DNA of 64,000 nucleotides from Amycolatopsis dendrobii (GCF_014145675.1 NZ_JACGZW010000018.1:1-64000), one strand, 5' to 3'; shown: positions 35,696 through 45,175, counted from the stretch's first letter. A program made the numbers and translations. The notes: generated from the sequence alone by a model not told the origin.

Positions 35696-37473
35696 CCAGC
35701 ACCGGCCGCCCGGGCGGTCCCCCCATCGGCCTGCACCACCTGGTCGAGCAGCAGGCCGCGGCGACGCCCGAGGCGATCGCCGTGACCGCGCCCGACGCGA
35801 CCTGGACCTACGCCGAACTGGACGGGCAGGCGGCCCGGATCGCGGCGGGGCTGCGCGAGCGCGGGGCCGGCCGCGGCAGGCTGATCGGGATGGCGATCGA
35901 GCGTTCCGCCGCCGCCGTCGCCGCCATCCTCGGCATCCTCAAGACGGGCGCGGGCTACGTGCCGCTCGATCCGGAGTTCCCGGAGAGCCGGCTGCGCTTC
36001 ATGATCGAGGACTGCCTTCCCCTGGTCGTCCTGCACGCCGGGGCCGGCCTGCCGTCGGTGCCCGGCACCGCGATGGCGGAGTTCGACGACGTCCTCGGCT
36101 CCCCCGGCGCGCGGGAAGAGGCGACGGAGATCTCGCCGGAGCAGACGGCCTACGTCATCTACACCTCCGGATCGACCGGCAAGCCGAAGGGCGTCGAGAT
36201 CCCGCACCGCGGCATCGTCGACCGGGTCCTGTGGGAGCGCACCGCCTACCCTTCCGGGCCCGAGGACGCCGTGATCCTGCACCACGCGCTGAGCTTCGAC
36301 GTCTCGTTGTGGGAGATCTTCATCCCGCTGACCACGGGCGGGCGGCTCGTCGTCGCCGACCCGCTGTACGGGCAGGACCCCCGGTACCTGACCGATCTCG
36401 TCCGTGCGGAGAAGGTCACCTGCCTCGCGGTCGTCCCGGCGCTGCTCCAGGCGCTGCTGGACGAGGAGCCCGGACTGGGCGGCTGCCCGTCGCTGCGCGA
36501 GGTGTTCTCCGGGGGCGAGGTGCTTTCCCCGGCACTGGCCCGCAGGTTCTTCGCGACCGTGAAAGCCGGGCTGCACAACCAATACGGCCCCACCGAGTAC
36601 TCGATCGACACGACCTATTGGGACTGCCTGCCGGACGACCCGGCCGCCTCGGTCCCGATCGGCTTCCCTCGGACCAACTCCCGGCTCTACATCCTCGACC
36701 CGCGGGGACGCCCGGTGGCCGACGGCGAGGCGGGCGAACTCCACATCGCCGGGCCGGGACTCGCGATCGGTTACCTCAACCGGCCGGAGCTGACCCGGGA
36801 GCGCTTCGTCGGCAACCCGTTCGACGGCGGCCGCATGTACCGGACGGGCGACGTGGTCCGCCGCCGCGGCGACGGCGCGCTGGAGTTCGTCGGCCGGGCC
36901 GACGACCAGGTCAAGGTACGCGGGTTCCGCATCGAACTCGGCGAAATCGAGCGGGCGGTCGAAGCGCTCCCCGAGGTCGAGCGAGCCGTGCTGACCACGG
37001 TGGGCGACGGGGACGATCTCGCGCTCGCGGCCTTCCTGACGCCCGGTTCGGTCGACGGCCGGCAAGTCCGGGCGCGCCTGGCCGAAGTGCTGCCCGAGTA
37101 CATGATCCCCGCGCACGTCGTCGCGCAGGACCGGCTTCCGCTCGGGCCGACCGGCAAGGTGGACAAGGCCGCGCTGGCCTTGCCCGAGCAGACCGCCCGG
37201 CCCGCCGGGGAGGTTCCGCGCGACCCGGAGGAGGAACTCGTCGCGGGCACCTTCGCCGAGATCCTCGGCGTGCCCGGGGCCGCGGCGGGCGACGACTTCT
37301 TCGAACTCGGCGGCAATTCGCTGCAAGCGTTGCGGCTGCTGAACATCCTGCGCAAGCACTCGCCCGAACTGCCGATCGCGGTGCTCTTCGAAACCCCGAC
37401 CGTCGCGGGCATCGCGGCGGCACTGCGCGAGGTCCGCCAGACCCCGGATCCATCGGCGGTCGCCGGGCAGTGA
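35692..37473 (+). CDS. NRPS A-T didomain (initiation protein)
   Basis: 593 aa. The adenylation domain spans about residues 10-500: A3 YTSGSTGKPKG, A5 NQYGPTEY, A7 MYRTGDVVRR, A8 GRADDQVKVRGFRIELGEIE, A10 GPTGKVDKAAL. The carrier domain (about 515-585) has ELGGNSLQ with the phosphopantetheine Ser near 541. By-eye pocket residues are D, V, W, A, F, G, Q, I, D plus Lys. This resembles no standard code exactly; the W and I-D positions are seen in Ser and Gln codes, so a small or polar amino acid is possible. It follows the two ACADs, which could act on its T-bound substrate. Confidence 0.93.
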   Translation: MTSTGRPGGPPIGLHHLVEQQAAATPEAIAVTAPDATWTYAELDGQAARIAAGLRERGAGRGRLIGMAIERSAAAVAAILGILKTGAGYVPLDPEFPESRLRFMIEDCLPLVVLHAGAGLPSVPGTAMAEFDDVLGSPGAREEATEISPEQTAYVIYTSGSTGKPKGVEIPHRGIVDRVLWERTAYPSGPEDAVILHHALSFDVSLWEIFIPLTTGGRLVVADPLYGQDPRYLTDLVRAEKVTCLAVVPALLQALLDEEPGLGGCPSLREVFSGGEVLSPALARRFFATVKAGLHNQYGPTEYSIDTTYWDCLPDDPAASVPIGFPRTNSRLYILDPRGRPVADGEAGELHIAGPGLAIGYLNRPELTRERFVGNPFDGGRMYRTGDVVRRRGDGALEFVGRADDQVKVRGFRIELGEIERAVEALPEVERAVLTTVGDGDDLALAAFLTPGSVDGRQVRARLAEVLPEYMIPAHVVAQDRLPLGPTGKVDKAALALPEQTARPAGEVPRDPEEELVAGTFAEILGVPGAAAGDDFFELGGNSLQALRLLNILRKHSPELPIAVLFETPTVAGIAAALREVRQTPDPSAVAGQ

Positions 37474-37555
37474 CGCCGGCCCGCGACCGCTCCAGGCATG
37501 GGGGCCGAACCGCTCCTGGCGCCAGCTGAATCCCACTGGAACACACGGAGGAACG

Positions 37556-39067
37556 ATGCAACGCCCGAACTCTGCCAACCCGGAAAAGCCGAAGCAGGCC
37601 GACGTCGTCATCGTCGGCAACGGCGCGCTCGGACTGTTCCTCGCCGAGGAGCTGATCGAGCGCAAGGCGGGCTCGATCGTCGTGGTCGGCCCGGACGACC
37701 GCGACGCCGGGGCGAGCAAGGCCGCCGGCGCCATGCTCGGCTGCTTCGGCGAGGTGACCGCGGACTCGCTGAAGACCCACGCCTCGCGGACGAGGTTCGA
37801 AATCGGCCTGCGAGCGCACGAGCGCTGGCCGGACGTGCTCAGCAGGCTCGAGCCGTACTCCAAGACCGGCTCCCCGCTGCAGACCGCCGCCGAATCGCAC
37901 GTGGTCCTCAACGCCATCGGCGCGGAGCTGGACACGATCAACTTCGAGGCGATGATCAAGGCGCTCGACGAGTACGGCAAGCCGTGGTCGGAGATCGACC
38001 CGAAGGAGATCCCGGGCTTCAAGCCGAGGACCGACGCCCGGTCGCTGCGCTCCATTCACGTGCCGGGCGAGGGAGCCGTGGACGCCCGCGGCGTGCTCGC
38101 CGCGCTCGAGGCACGGCTCGACGAGATCGGCGCGACCCGCGTCGACGCGATCGTGCGCCGGCTGATCAAGGACGGCGAAGCGGTGACCGGGGTCGAGCTC
38201 GCCGACGGCCACGTCATCGAGGCCGGGACCGTGGTCGTCGCGACCGGGGCGAGCAGCGAGAACCTGGTGCGCACCGCGGCCGAGGACCTCGAACTCATCC
38301 CCATGATCGCGGGCCTCGGCTTCGCGATGCTCGCCAAGCGCACCGGCGGCGAGCCGTTCCGCAGCGTGGTGCGGACCCCGAACCGCGGCTTCGCGTGCGG
38401 CCTGCACGTGGTGCCCGCCGGGAACGGCCGCGAGTACCTCGGCGCGACCAACCGCCTCGTCGACGACATTTCCAGCGTCACCTGGGTCGGCGACGCGCGC
38501 TACCTCGCCCAGTACGCGATGCAGCAGCTGGACGAGCAGATCGCGCGGCACGAGGTCGTGAGCTGGCTCAGCGGGAACCGCCCGGTGACCTTCGACGGCT
38601 TCCCGATGATCGGCTGGCTGCCGCTGGACGGCCTCTACCTGATGACCGGCACCTACCGCGACGGTTTCCACTGCGCGCCGCTGCTGGCGAGCCACGTCGC
38701 GAACGAGCTGCAGGGCCAGCCGGGGCTCATCGACTCGATGTTCAACCCGGTGCGCCGCCCGATCCAGGTCAGGACGGTCGAGGAGTCCATCGAGGAGTAC
38801 GTGGTGCACAGCCTCGCCGCCTGGTTCGAGACCGGCGCGGAGGCCGCGCCGCAGATGACGACCACGCAGCTGGCGGCCTACTACCGCACCCGGGGCCGGG
38901 AGGCCTTCGAGCACTTCGGCACCGACTACGCGTTCGGCCCCGACGTGCTCTGGTACGCCGAGGGCAGCCTCGTCGGCGGACGGCGGATCGCCCGCTACCT
39001 GAACCGCCTGCGCGGCAACGCTTCCGCATTGGCCTCGGTCGCCGGCGCGGCCGGAGCGGCGCGATGA
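37556..39067 (+). CDS. DAO-family FAD-dependent amine/amino acid oxidoreductase
   Basis: 503 aa. The N-terminal Rossmann motif is VVIVGNGALGLFLAEEL, and the second FAD region is GTVVVATGASSENLV. The DAO-type C terminus has SWLSGNRPVTFDGFPMIGWLP and then GTYRDGFHCAPLLASHVANEL. It would oxidise a C-N bond of an amino acid or secondary amine to an imine with FAD and O2 (glycine/sarcosine oxidase type). A GGAGGA site precedes the ATG. Coupled to the free carrier protein by an ATGA overlap, which suggests that the two act together, perhaps on a carrier-bound amino acid. Confidence 0.88.
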   Translation: MQRPNSANPEKPKQADVVIVGNGALGLFLAEELIERKAGSIVVVGPDDRDAGASKAAGAMLGCFGEVTADSLKTHASRTRFEIGLRAHERWPDVLSRLEPYSKTGSPLQTAAESHVVLNAIGAELDTINFEAMIKALDEYGKPWSEIDPKEIPGFKPRTDARSLRSIHVPGEGAVDARGVLAALEARLDEIGATRVDAIVRRLIKDGEAVTGVELADGHVIEAGTVVVATGASSENLVRTAAEDLELIPMIAGLGFAMLAKRTGGEPFRSVVRTPNRGFACGLHVVPAGNGREYLGATNRLVDDISSVTWVGDARYLAQYAMQQLDEQIARHEVVSWLSGNRPVTFDGFPMIGWLPLDGLYLMTGTYRDGFHCAPLLASHVANELQGQPGLIDSMFNPVRRPIQVRTVEESIEEYVVHSLAAWFETGAEAAPQMTTTQLAAYYRTRGREAFEHFGTDYAFGPDVLWYAEGSLVGGRRIARYLNRLRGNASALASVAGAAGAAR

Positions 39068-39348
39068 GCGCGCCGCAGGAGTCCGCCCGGGATCTCGTCG
39101 CGACGCTCACCGCGAAGCACCTCAACCTCGGCCAACGCGAACTGCGCCCCGACGAAGACCTCTGGAACCTGGGCATGACCTCGCTCACCTGCATGGGCCT
39201 GATGCTGGAGATCGAGGACGCGCTGGACGTCGAACTGCCCGCCGACCGGCTCAACGCCGAGACCTTCGCTTCGGTGAACGGCATCGTCGCCGCGGTCGAG
39301 TCGGTCCGGCAGGGGGTCCACGGGGAAGAGACGCCCGCGCGGACCTGA
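39064..39348 (+). CDS. Free-standing acyl/aminoacyl carrier protein
   Basis: 94 aa with a four-helix ACP pattern. The attachment site reads LWNLGMTSLTCMGLML, so the usual Asp before the phosphopantetheine Ser (DSL) is Thr. Helix III and the tail are acidic, as in type II carriers. Probably loaded by the carrier-less adenylation domain at 43530 and modified by the coupled DAO enzyme or the ACAD pair. Start overlaps the DAO stop. Confidence 0.88.
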   Translation: MSAPQESARDLVATLTAKHLNLGQRELRPDEDLWNLGMTSLTCMGLMLEIEDALDVELPADRLNAETFASVNGIVAAVESVRQGVHGEETPART

Positions 39349-39425
39349 CCGCCGCTTCGCACCGCCGCTGCCCGCACCGGTTCGCGGCGCACTCATCGCA
39401 CCCTCGAGAGGAGCCCAGCGTCATC

Positions 39426-42400
39426 ATGCCTCGACGAGAGCGGCGGCCGGCGAATCCGTTCCCGCTGGTCCGCGAGCCCGCGGCGGGCGGCCGCCCGCCC
39501 GCCGCGGGACAGGAGCGGCTCTGGTGGGTCCACCAGCTGGATCCCGCGAACGGGCAGTACCACATCCTGGAGGGCTGGAAGTTCCCCCGGGGCCTGGACC
39601 CCGCGGCGCTCGGCGCGGCGCTGGCCGGGCTCGTCCGCAGGCACGAACTGCTGCGGACGAGGTTCGCCCCGCGTCCGGACGGGACGGTCGCCCTGGAGGT
39701 CCTCGACGAGGTCGCCGTCCCGGTCGACTGGGCGGGCCGGGACTGGCGCGCGGCTCTCGACACCGCCGCCGCCCGGCCGTTCGACCTCGCGCGGCCGCCG
39801 CTGTTCCGGGTGATCGCCGCCGAATTCGACGACGGCCCGCGGCTGTGCGTGGTCATGCACCACATCGTCACCGACCGCGCGTCGATGGACGTGCTCTCGC
39901 GCGACCTCGCCGAGTTGTACGCGGCGGCCGTGGAAAACCGGCCCGCGCAGTTGCCGGAACTCCCGGTCCAGTACGGCGATTACGCCGCGTGGCAACGGAA
40001 ATTCCGCACCGAAGAGCGGCTCGCGCAGCTGCTCGGCTGGTGGCGGGACGCCTTGGCCGGCCACGAACGGCCGGAGCTTCCGCTGGACCGGCCGCGTCCG
40101 GCCGCCGCGGACGGGGCGGGCGACACCGTCGTCGCCCGCCTGTCCGAGGAGACCGCCTCCGCGCTGACGGACCTGGCCTGGCGAGCCCGCGCCACCCCGT
40201 TCATCGTGGTGCTGGCCGCGCTGGCGGCGACGATGAGCGCCTACACCGGTTCGGACGACGTCGTCCTCGGCGCGATCGTCTCCGACCGCCCGCATCCCGA
40301 CCTGCAAGATCTCGTCGGGTTCTTCATCAACACGGTTCCGGTCCGGATCCGGCTGGACGGACCGGACCTGACCTTCCGCGACCTCATCGTCCGCGCCCGC
40401 GACGCGTGGATGGCCGCGGACGCACACCAGGACGCGCCCTTCGAGCAGATCGCGGGCGCGGCGGGCGACGGGGCGCGGTCGCAGCGCAATCCGGTGTTCG
40501 ACGCGGTGCTGAACCACGCGGGCGACCGGGTGGACCTGATGGAGTCGGACGGCGCGCTTTCCCTGTGGCGTCCCGAAATACCGACCACCGCGCGGTTCGA
40601 CCTCTCCGTCACCACGCTGCCCGCCGACGGCGGCATCGAGGTCACCTTCCTCTACCGCCAGGACCTGTTCGACCGGGCTCCGATCGAGGCGATGACCGCC
40701 AGGTACGTCCGGCTGGTCGAGCAGGCAGTGGCCGAACCCGAACGCCCGCTGCGCGAATTCGCCCTGGTTTCGGCGCGGGAGCTCGAACTCCTGCACGCGC
40801 GCAACGACCCGAGCCCCGCCCCGGAAGCCACCGTCGTCGAGCTTTTCCAGGCACAGGCTGCTTCCCGGGGCGAGGCCCCCGCAGTCGCCGGAGCCGACGG
40901 AACGCTGTCCTACCGGGAGCTGAACGAACGAGCGAACCAGCTGGCCCGGCACCTGAGCACCCTCGGCGTCGGACCGGAGCGGATCGTCGGCGTGTGCCTA
41001 GAGCACAGCGTCGAGCGCTACGTGGTTCTGCTCGCCATCGCCAAATGCGGCGGCGCTTATCTGCCGCTGGACCCCGGTTTCCCCGCCGACCGGCTGCGCT
41101 TCCTGTTGAGCGACTCCAGCGCGGTCCTCACGGTGGTCAGCCCGTCGTTGCGCACCACACTTCCGGCGAACATCGGGCCGGTACTCGAATTCGGCCGCGG
41201 CGCCCCCGATCTGACCGGCGCCGAGACCGGGGATCTCCCCCTGTCCGCGCGGCCGGGCAACCTGGCGTACCTGATTTCCACGTCGGGTTCCACCGGCGCC
41301 CCCAAGTCGGTCGCGATCCCCCACCGAGGGCTGAGCAGGCTGGTCGCGGGAGCCCCGCGCTACCTCGAGACCGGTCCCGGCACGACGTTCCTCCAGGCCG
41401 GGCCGCTGACCTTCGACGTCGCCGTGCTCGAGTGGACCGCGCTGGCGAACGGCGGATGCGTCGTGGTGGCGGACACCGGAACGCTGCAGGAGGACCTCGA
41501 AACGCTCGTGCGCGACCACGGCGTCACGACCCTGAAACTGGTCTCCCCGCAGCTCGATCTCCTGGTAGAGCGCGGAATCCAGGCGCTGGCCGGGCTGCGC
41601 CAGCTCGTCGTCGGCGGGGACGTCGTCAATCCGAAGAGCTTCGCCGCGGCGCTTGACCTGCTGCCCGGCTGCCGGGTGACCGCCTCGTACGGGCCGACCG
41701 AAAGCACCGTACTGGCCACCGTGTTCGAGGGCCGCCCCGGGGCCGGCCGGGTCCCCATCGGCCACGCCGTCCCGCACACCCGCGTCTACGTCCTCGACCG
41801 GAACCTCGCCCACTGCCCGGTCGGGATGCCGGGCGAGATCTGCCTGGCAGGCGACGGCCTCGCCCGCGGCTACCTCGGACGTCCCGGGCTGACCGCGGAC
41901 AAGTTCGTCCCCGATCCGCACGGGCCGCCGGGATCGCGCATGTACCGCACCGGGGACGCGGGCCGGTACCTGGCCGACGGGGAGATCGACTTCCTCGGGC
42001 GGACCGACCGCCAGGTGAAGATCCGCGGCTTCCGGATCGAGACGAGCGAAATCGAGCACGCGCTGCTGCGCAGCCCCGGTGTCTCCTCCGCGATCGTGCT
42101 GCGCGCGGAACTGGAGACCGGACCGTGCCTGGCGGCTTACGTCGTGACCTCCGGCGAGGTCGGCCTGGACGCGGTGCGCCGGGAGCTTCGCGAGTCCTTG
42201 CCCGCCTACCTGGTTCCCGACCACATCGTCGAAGTTCCGCGAATCCCGTTGACCGCCAACAACAAAGCCGACCGGGCCGCGCTCGCCGCGATCCCGCTGG
42301 GACCGTCCGGCACCGCCGAAGCACCGCCCCCGGAGACCGGCCTCGAGGCCCGGGTCGCGGAGGCTTGGTCGGCAGTGCTCGGCCGCCCGATCCCCGCGGC

Positions 42401-43271
42401 GGGCGACTTCTTCGAGCACGGCGGCCATTCCTTGCTGGTGCCCCGGGCGACCGCGGCGATCCGGCAGCTCCTCGGACGCGAGGTCTCGCTCCGGCTCATG
42501 CTCGACCATCGGACGCCCGCGTCGTACGCGCAGGCGTTGTCGGGCGAGAGCTCGCCGGATCTCGGTGCCGCGTCCCGGGAACACCGCCTGGAGCGGCAGA
42601 GCTGGCACAGCCAGGCCCTCGGCGGGAGCCGCCGGGTGGATCTGTTCGTGTCCGCCGCAGAGCCGGACGAGCCGGTCGCCCGGGCCCTGGTGGTGCTCGA
42701 CGGTTCGGAATTCGTGGACGTCATGCGGTTCCCGGCGATTCTCGACCGGCTCGCCCTCGCCGGGCGCGTCCCGCCGACCGCGGCGATTTTCCTGAGCCCC
42801 GCCGACTGGTCGGCCCGCCGGGCGGAACTGCTCGACGACGCGTACGTCGACGTGCTCGCCGACGAGCTGGTGCCGCACCTTCGCGATTGGCTCGGCGACC
42901 GGTGGCAGGGCGAACGGGTCACCGCGCTCGGCGCGAGCCTCGGCGCCATCGCCGCCGTCCGCGCCGCCTTGCGCCGCCCGGACCGTTTCGACGGCGCCGT
43001 CGGCATTTCCGGCCCCTTCACCGACTACGAACTCGCTCCGGACGCCGGCGCGCCCCGTCCGGCCCGGCTCTTCCTCGCCGCGGGCCAGGAGGAAGCGGAC
43101 ATCGAACTCGACGACGGGCTCAGCCTGCTGGAGGCGACCAAGAAGGTCGCCGCGGAGCTGAGCGGACAGGGCCACGCCGTCCGCGACGAATACGGCGACG
43201 GAGGCCACACCTATGCCGCTTGGGAAGCAGCGCTTCCCGAAGCCGTCGCATGGGTGCTCGGCAAGGACTGA
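39426..43271 (+). CDS. NRPS C-A-T with C-terminal Fes-like esterase
   Basis: 1281 aa. The condensation domain is about residues 25-440, with active-site HHIVTDR (His145-His146; the usual Gly after Asp is Arg). The adenylation domain is about 460-955: LISTSGSTGAPKS, SYGPTES, MYRTGDAGRY, NNKADRAAL. The carrier domain is about 975-1045, with Ser in HGGHSLL. Residues about 1050-1281 are not a normal thioesterase but an enterochelin-esterase/esterase-D type hydrolase: a nucleophile elbow GASLGA near 1168 and GGHTYAAWEAALPEAVAWV at the end. By-eye pocket residues are D, V, L, K, V, G, S, V, L plus Lys. K, V and G at positions 278, 299 and 301 are shared with Asp/Asn codes, so an acidic or amide substrate is plausible. 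It would condense the A-T-bound unit with its own amino acid and release the product by hydrolysis or transfer. Confidence 0.93.
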   Translation: MPRRERRPANPFPLVREPAAGGRPPAAGQERLWWVHQLDPANGQYHILEGWKFPRGLDPAALGAALAGLVRRHELLRTRFAPRPDGTVALEVLDEVAVPVDWAGRDWRAALDTAAARPFDLARPPLFRVIAAEFDDGPRLCVVMHHIVTDRASMDVLSRDLAELYAAAVENRPAQLPELPVQYGDYAAWQRKFRTEERLAQLLGWWRDALAGHERPELPLDRPRPAAADGAGDTVVARLSEETASALTDLAWRARATPFIVVLAALAATMSAYTGSDDVVLGAIVSDRPHPDLQDLVGFFINTVPVRIRLDGPDLTFRDLIVRARDAWMAADAHQDAPFEQIAGAAGDGARSQRNPVFDAVLNHAGDRVDLMESDGALSLWRPEIPTTARFDLSVTTLPADGGIEVTFLYRQDLFDRAPIEAMTARYVRLVEQAVAEPERPLREFALVSARELELLHARNDPSPAPEATVVELFQAQAASRGEAPAVAGADGTLSYRELNERANQLARHLSTLGVGPERIVGVCLEHSVERYVVLLAIAKCGGAYLPLDPGFPADRLRFLLSDSSAVLTVVSPSLRTTLPANIGPVLEFGRGAPDLTGAETGDLPLSARPGNLAYLISTSGSTGAPKSVAIPHRGLSRLVAGAPRYLETGPGTTFLQAGPLTFDVAVLEWTALANGGCVVVADTGTLQEDLETLVRDHGVTTLKLVSPQLDLLVERGIQALAGLRQLVVGGDVVNPKSFAAALDLLPGCRVTASYGPTESTVLATVFEGRPGAGRVPIGHAVPHTRVYVLDRNLAHCPVGMPGEICLAGDGLARGYLGRPGLTADKFVPDPHGPPGSRMYRTGDAGRYLADGEIDFLGRTDRQVKIRGFRIETSEIEHALLRSPGVSSAIVLRAELETGPCLAAYVVTSGEVGLDAVRRELRESLPAYLVPDHIVEVPRIPLTANNKADRAALAAIPLGPSGTAEAPPPETGLEARVAEAWSAVLGRPIPAAGDFFEHGGHSLLVPRATAAIRQLLGREVSLRLMLDHRTPASYAQALSGESSPDLGAASREHRLERQSWHSQALGGSRRVDLFVSAAEPDEPVARALVVLDGSEFVDVMRFPAILDRLALAGRVPPTAAIFLSPADWSARRAELLDDAYVDVLADELVPHLRDWLGDRWQGERVTALGASLGAIAAVRAALRRPDRFDGAVGISGPFTDYELAPDAGAPRPARLFLAAGQEEADIELDDGLSLLEATKKVAAELSGQGHAVRDEYGDGGHTYAAWEAALPEAVAWVLGKD

Positions 43272-43310
43272 CGGACCCCAGGACTGACGGACAAGGAGAG
43301 CAGGCACCGC

Positions 43311-43523
43311 ATGTTCGACGACACGCAGCGCGAGTTCCGCGTCGTGGTCAACGACGAGGAGCAGTACTCGATCTGGCCGTCCGGGCGCGATCTTCCGGCC
43401 GGCTGGCGGGACGAAGGCCGGACCGGGTCCGAAGAGGACTGTCTCGCGCACATCGACGAAATCTGGACCGACCTGCGGCCGCTGAGCCTTCGCCTGGCCG
43501 CGGAAACCGCATCGAGGAGTTAG
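43311..43523 (+). CDS. MbtH-like protein
   Basis: 70 aa adenylation-domain chaperone. The signature NDEEQYSIWPSGRDLPAGW, then a further Trp near residue 53 (IDEIWTDLRPLSLR), is intact. It activates or solubilises one or more of the three adenylation domains in the cluster. It lies between two NRPS genes, with 39 and 6 base gaps. Confidence 0.95.
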   Translation: MFDDTQREFRVVVNDEEQYSIWPSGRDLPAGWRDEGRTGSEEDCLAHIDEIWTDLRPLSLRLAAETASRS

Positions 43524-43529
43524 CGAGCC

Positions 43530-45062
43530 ATGGACGATTCCCGTCAGACCGGAGCGGACCGGCCCGGTCCCCGGACAGTCTGCGAGCTGTTCGAGCACCA
43601 GGTCCGGACCCGCCCGGACGCCACGGCCGTGCGGACCGCCGAACGCTCGTGGACCTACGCCGAGTTCGGCCGCGAAACGGCCCGGCTGGCGCATCGGCTC
43701 AGCCGCCTCGGCGCGGGCCCGGACAAGATCGTCGGGATGCCGATCCCGCGCGGCGCCGCCGCCTTGATCGGCATCGTGGCGACGATGCGGTCCGGCGCGG
43801 CATGCCTTCCGCTCGACCCCGACGACCCGCCCGCCCGCAACCGGGAGATCCTCCAGGACGTCGGCTGCGAGCTGACCCTCGCCCTCTCCCCCGACGACCG
43901 GCTGCCGGGCGTCCAGCTCCTCGACGACCCCACGCTCCGGGACGAACCCGGAACGGGAGACGGCCTGCCCGTGCCGGCGGCGCAGGACCTGGCGTACGCG
44001 ATCACGACGTCCGGCTCGACCGGCCGCCCGAAAGTGGTCGGCGTCCCGCACGAGGGCATCGTCAACCTGATCCTGGCCAGCCGCGACGACCTGGACCTGA
44101 TCCGCCCGGACGACGCCGTCCTGTGGACGTCCCCGGCGACCGTCGACATCACGATGCAGGACTGCCTGATGGCCCTGTGCTGCGGAGCCGCCGTCGCCGT
44201 CCCGCAGCAGGGCGAACTGCCGGCGACCCGGATCGTGCACGAGGCCCGCACGCTCGGCGCCACGGTGCTGGACATCCCGGCGGCGATGGTCGGACCGTAC
44301 GGCGAATCCCTCCTGCCGCGCCTGGCCAAAGCCGGGGTGCGGCTCGTCGCGGCCGGGAGTTCGCAGCTGGACGGCCGCGGCCTCGCGGACGCCGCCGGCT
44401 CGATGGTCGTCCAGAACTGTTACGGCCCGACCGAAGCCTCGGTCGCCGTCACCTGGTACCGGTGCCTTTCCTCGACGCCGCAACGGGCCCCGATCGGCAA
44501 GGCGATCCGGAACGTGCGCACCTACGTGCTCGACGAGGAACTGCGCCAGGTCCCGGCCGGCGAGATCGGGCAGTTGTTCCTCGCCGGCCCGGCACTCGCC
44601 CGGGGATACCTCGGCCTGCCCGCCCGGACGGCGCGGGCGTTCCTGCCCGACCCGTACTCCCCCGCCCCCGGCGAGCGGATGTACGCGACCGGAGACCGGG
44701 TCGTCCTGCAGCCGGACGGGGACCTCGTCTTCCACGGCCGGATCGACGACCAGGTGAAGATCAACGGTTTCCGGGTGGAGACCGGCGAGGTGGAGCACGC
44801 CCTGCTCCAGTGCCCCGGCGTCGCCGACGCCGTGATGCTGGTGCGCGAGGACGCTCCGGGCGGGACGGCCGTCGTCGCCTTCCTCGCCGGCACGCCGTCC
44901 GCCGACGAGGACCTGGTGCGGCAGCTGCGCGAACGGCTGCCGGGCCACATGGTCCCTCGCTTTTTCGTGTGGCTGGACGAATTGCCGCTCAACCGCCCGG
45001 GAAAGGTCGACCGCGCCGCGCTCGCGAAGTTTCCGGTCGCCGATCTCGTGTACGGCGGCTGA
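43530..45062 (+). CDS. Stand-alone adenylation domain
   Basis: 510 aa with A1-A10 motifs: TTSGSTGRPKV, CYGPTEA, MYATGDRVV, GRIDDQVKINGFRVETGEVE, GKVDRAAL. It ends within about 15 residues of A10, so there is no carrier domain. By-eye pocket residues are D, I, Q, D, V, A, C, V, A plus Lys, which I cannot match to a known code. It probably charges the free carrier protein at 39064 in trans. It follows MbtH by 6 bases. Confidence 0.92.
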   Translation: MDDSRQTGADRPGPRTVCELFEHQVRTRPDATAVRTAERSWTYAEFGRETARLAHRLSRLGAGPDKIVGMPIPRGAAALIGIVATMRSGAACLPLDPDDPPARNREILQDVGCELTLALSPDDRLPGVQLLDDPTLRDEPGTGDGLPVPAAQDLAYAITTSGSTGRPKVVGVPHEGIVNLILASRDDLDLIRPDDAVLWTSPATVDITMQDCLMALCCGAAVAVPQQGELPATRIVHEARTLGATVLDIPAAMVGPYGESLLPRLAKAGVRLVAAGSSQLDGRGLADAAGSMVVQNCYGPTEASVAVTWYRCLSSTPQRAPIGKAIRNVRTYVLDEELRQVPAGEIGQLFLAGPALARGYLGLPARTARAFLPDPYSPAPGERMYATGDRVVLQPDGDLVFHGRIDDQVKINGFRVETGEVEHALLQCPGVADAVMLVREDAPGGTAVVAFLAGTPSADEDLVRQLRERLPGHMVPRFFVWLDELPLNRPGKVDRAALAKFPVADLVYGG

Positions 45063-45175
45063 CCGCGGGCGGCTCCGAACATCGGCTTCCGAAGCCGGAA
45101 TCAGCGCGAGCACTGGACATCCGTCGGCCAGTGCCAGGCGCGACCGCATCAGACGGACCGGGGAGTGACAACACC

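Noticed and set aside
37498..39064. Large alternative frame overlapping the DAO oxidase
   Set aside because: Shadow frame; only its last 94 codons, the carrier protein, are real.
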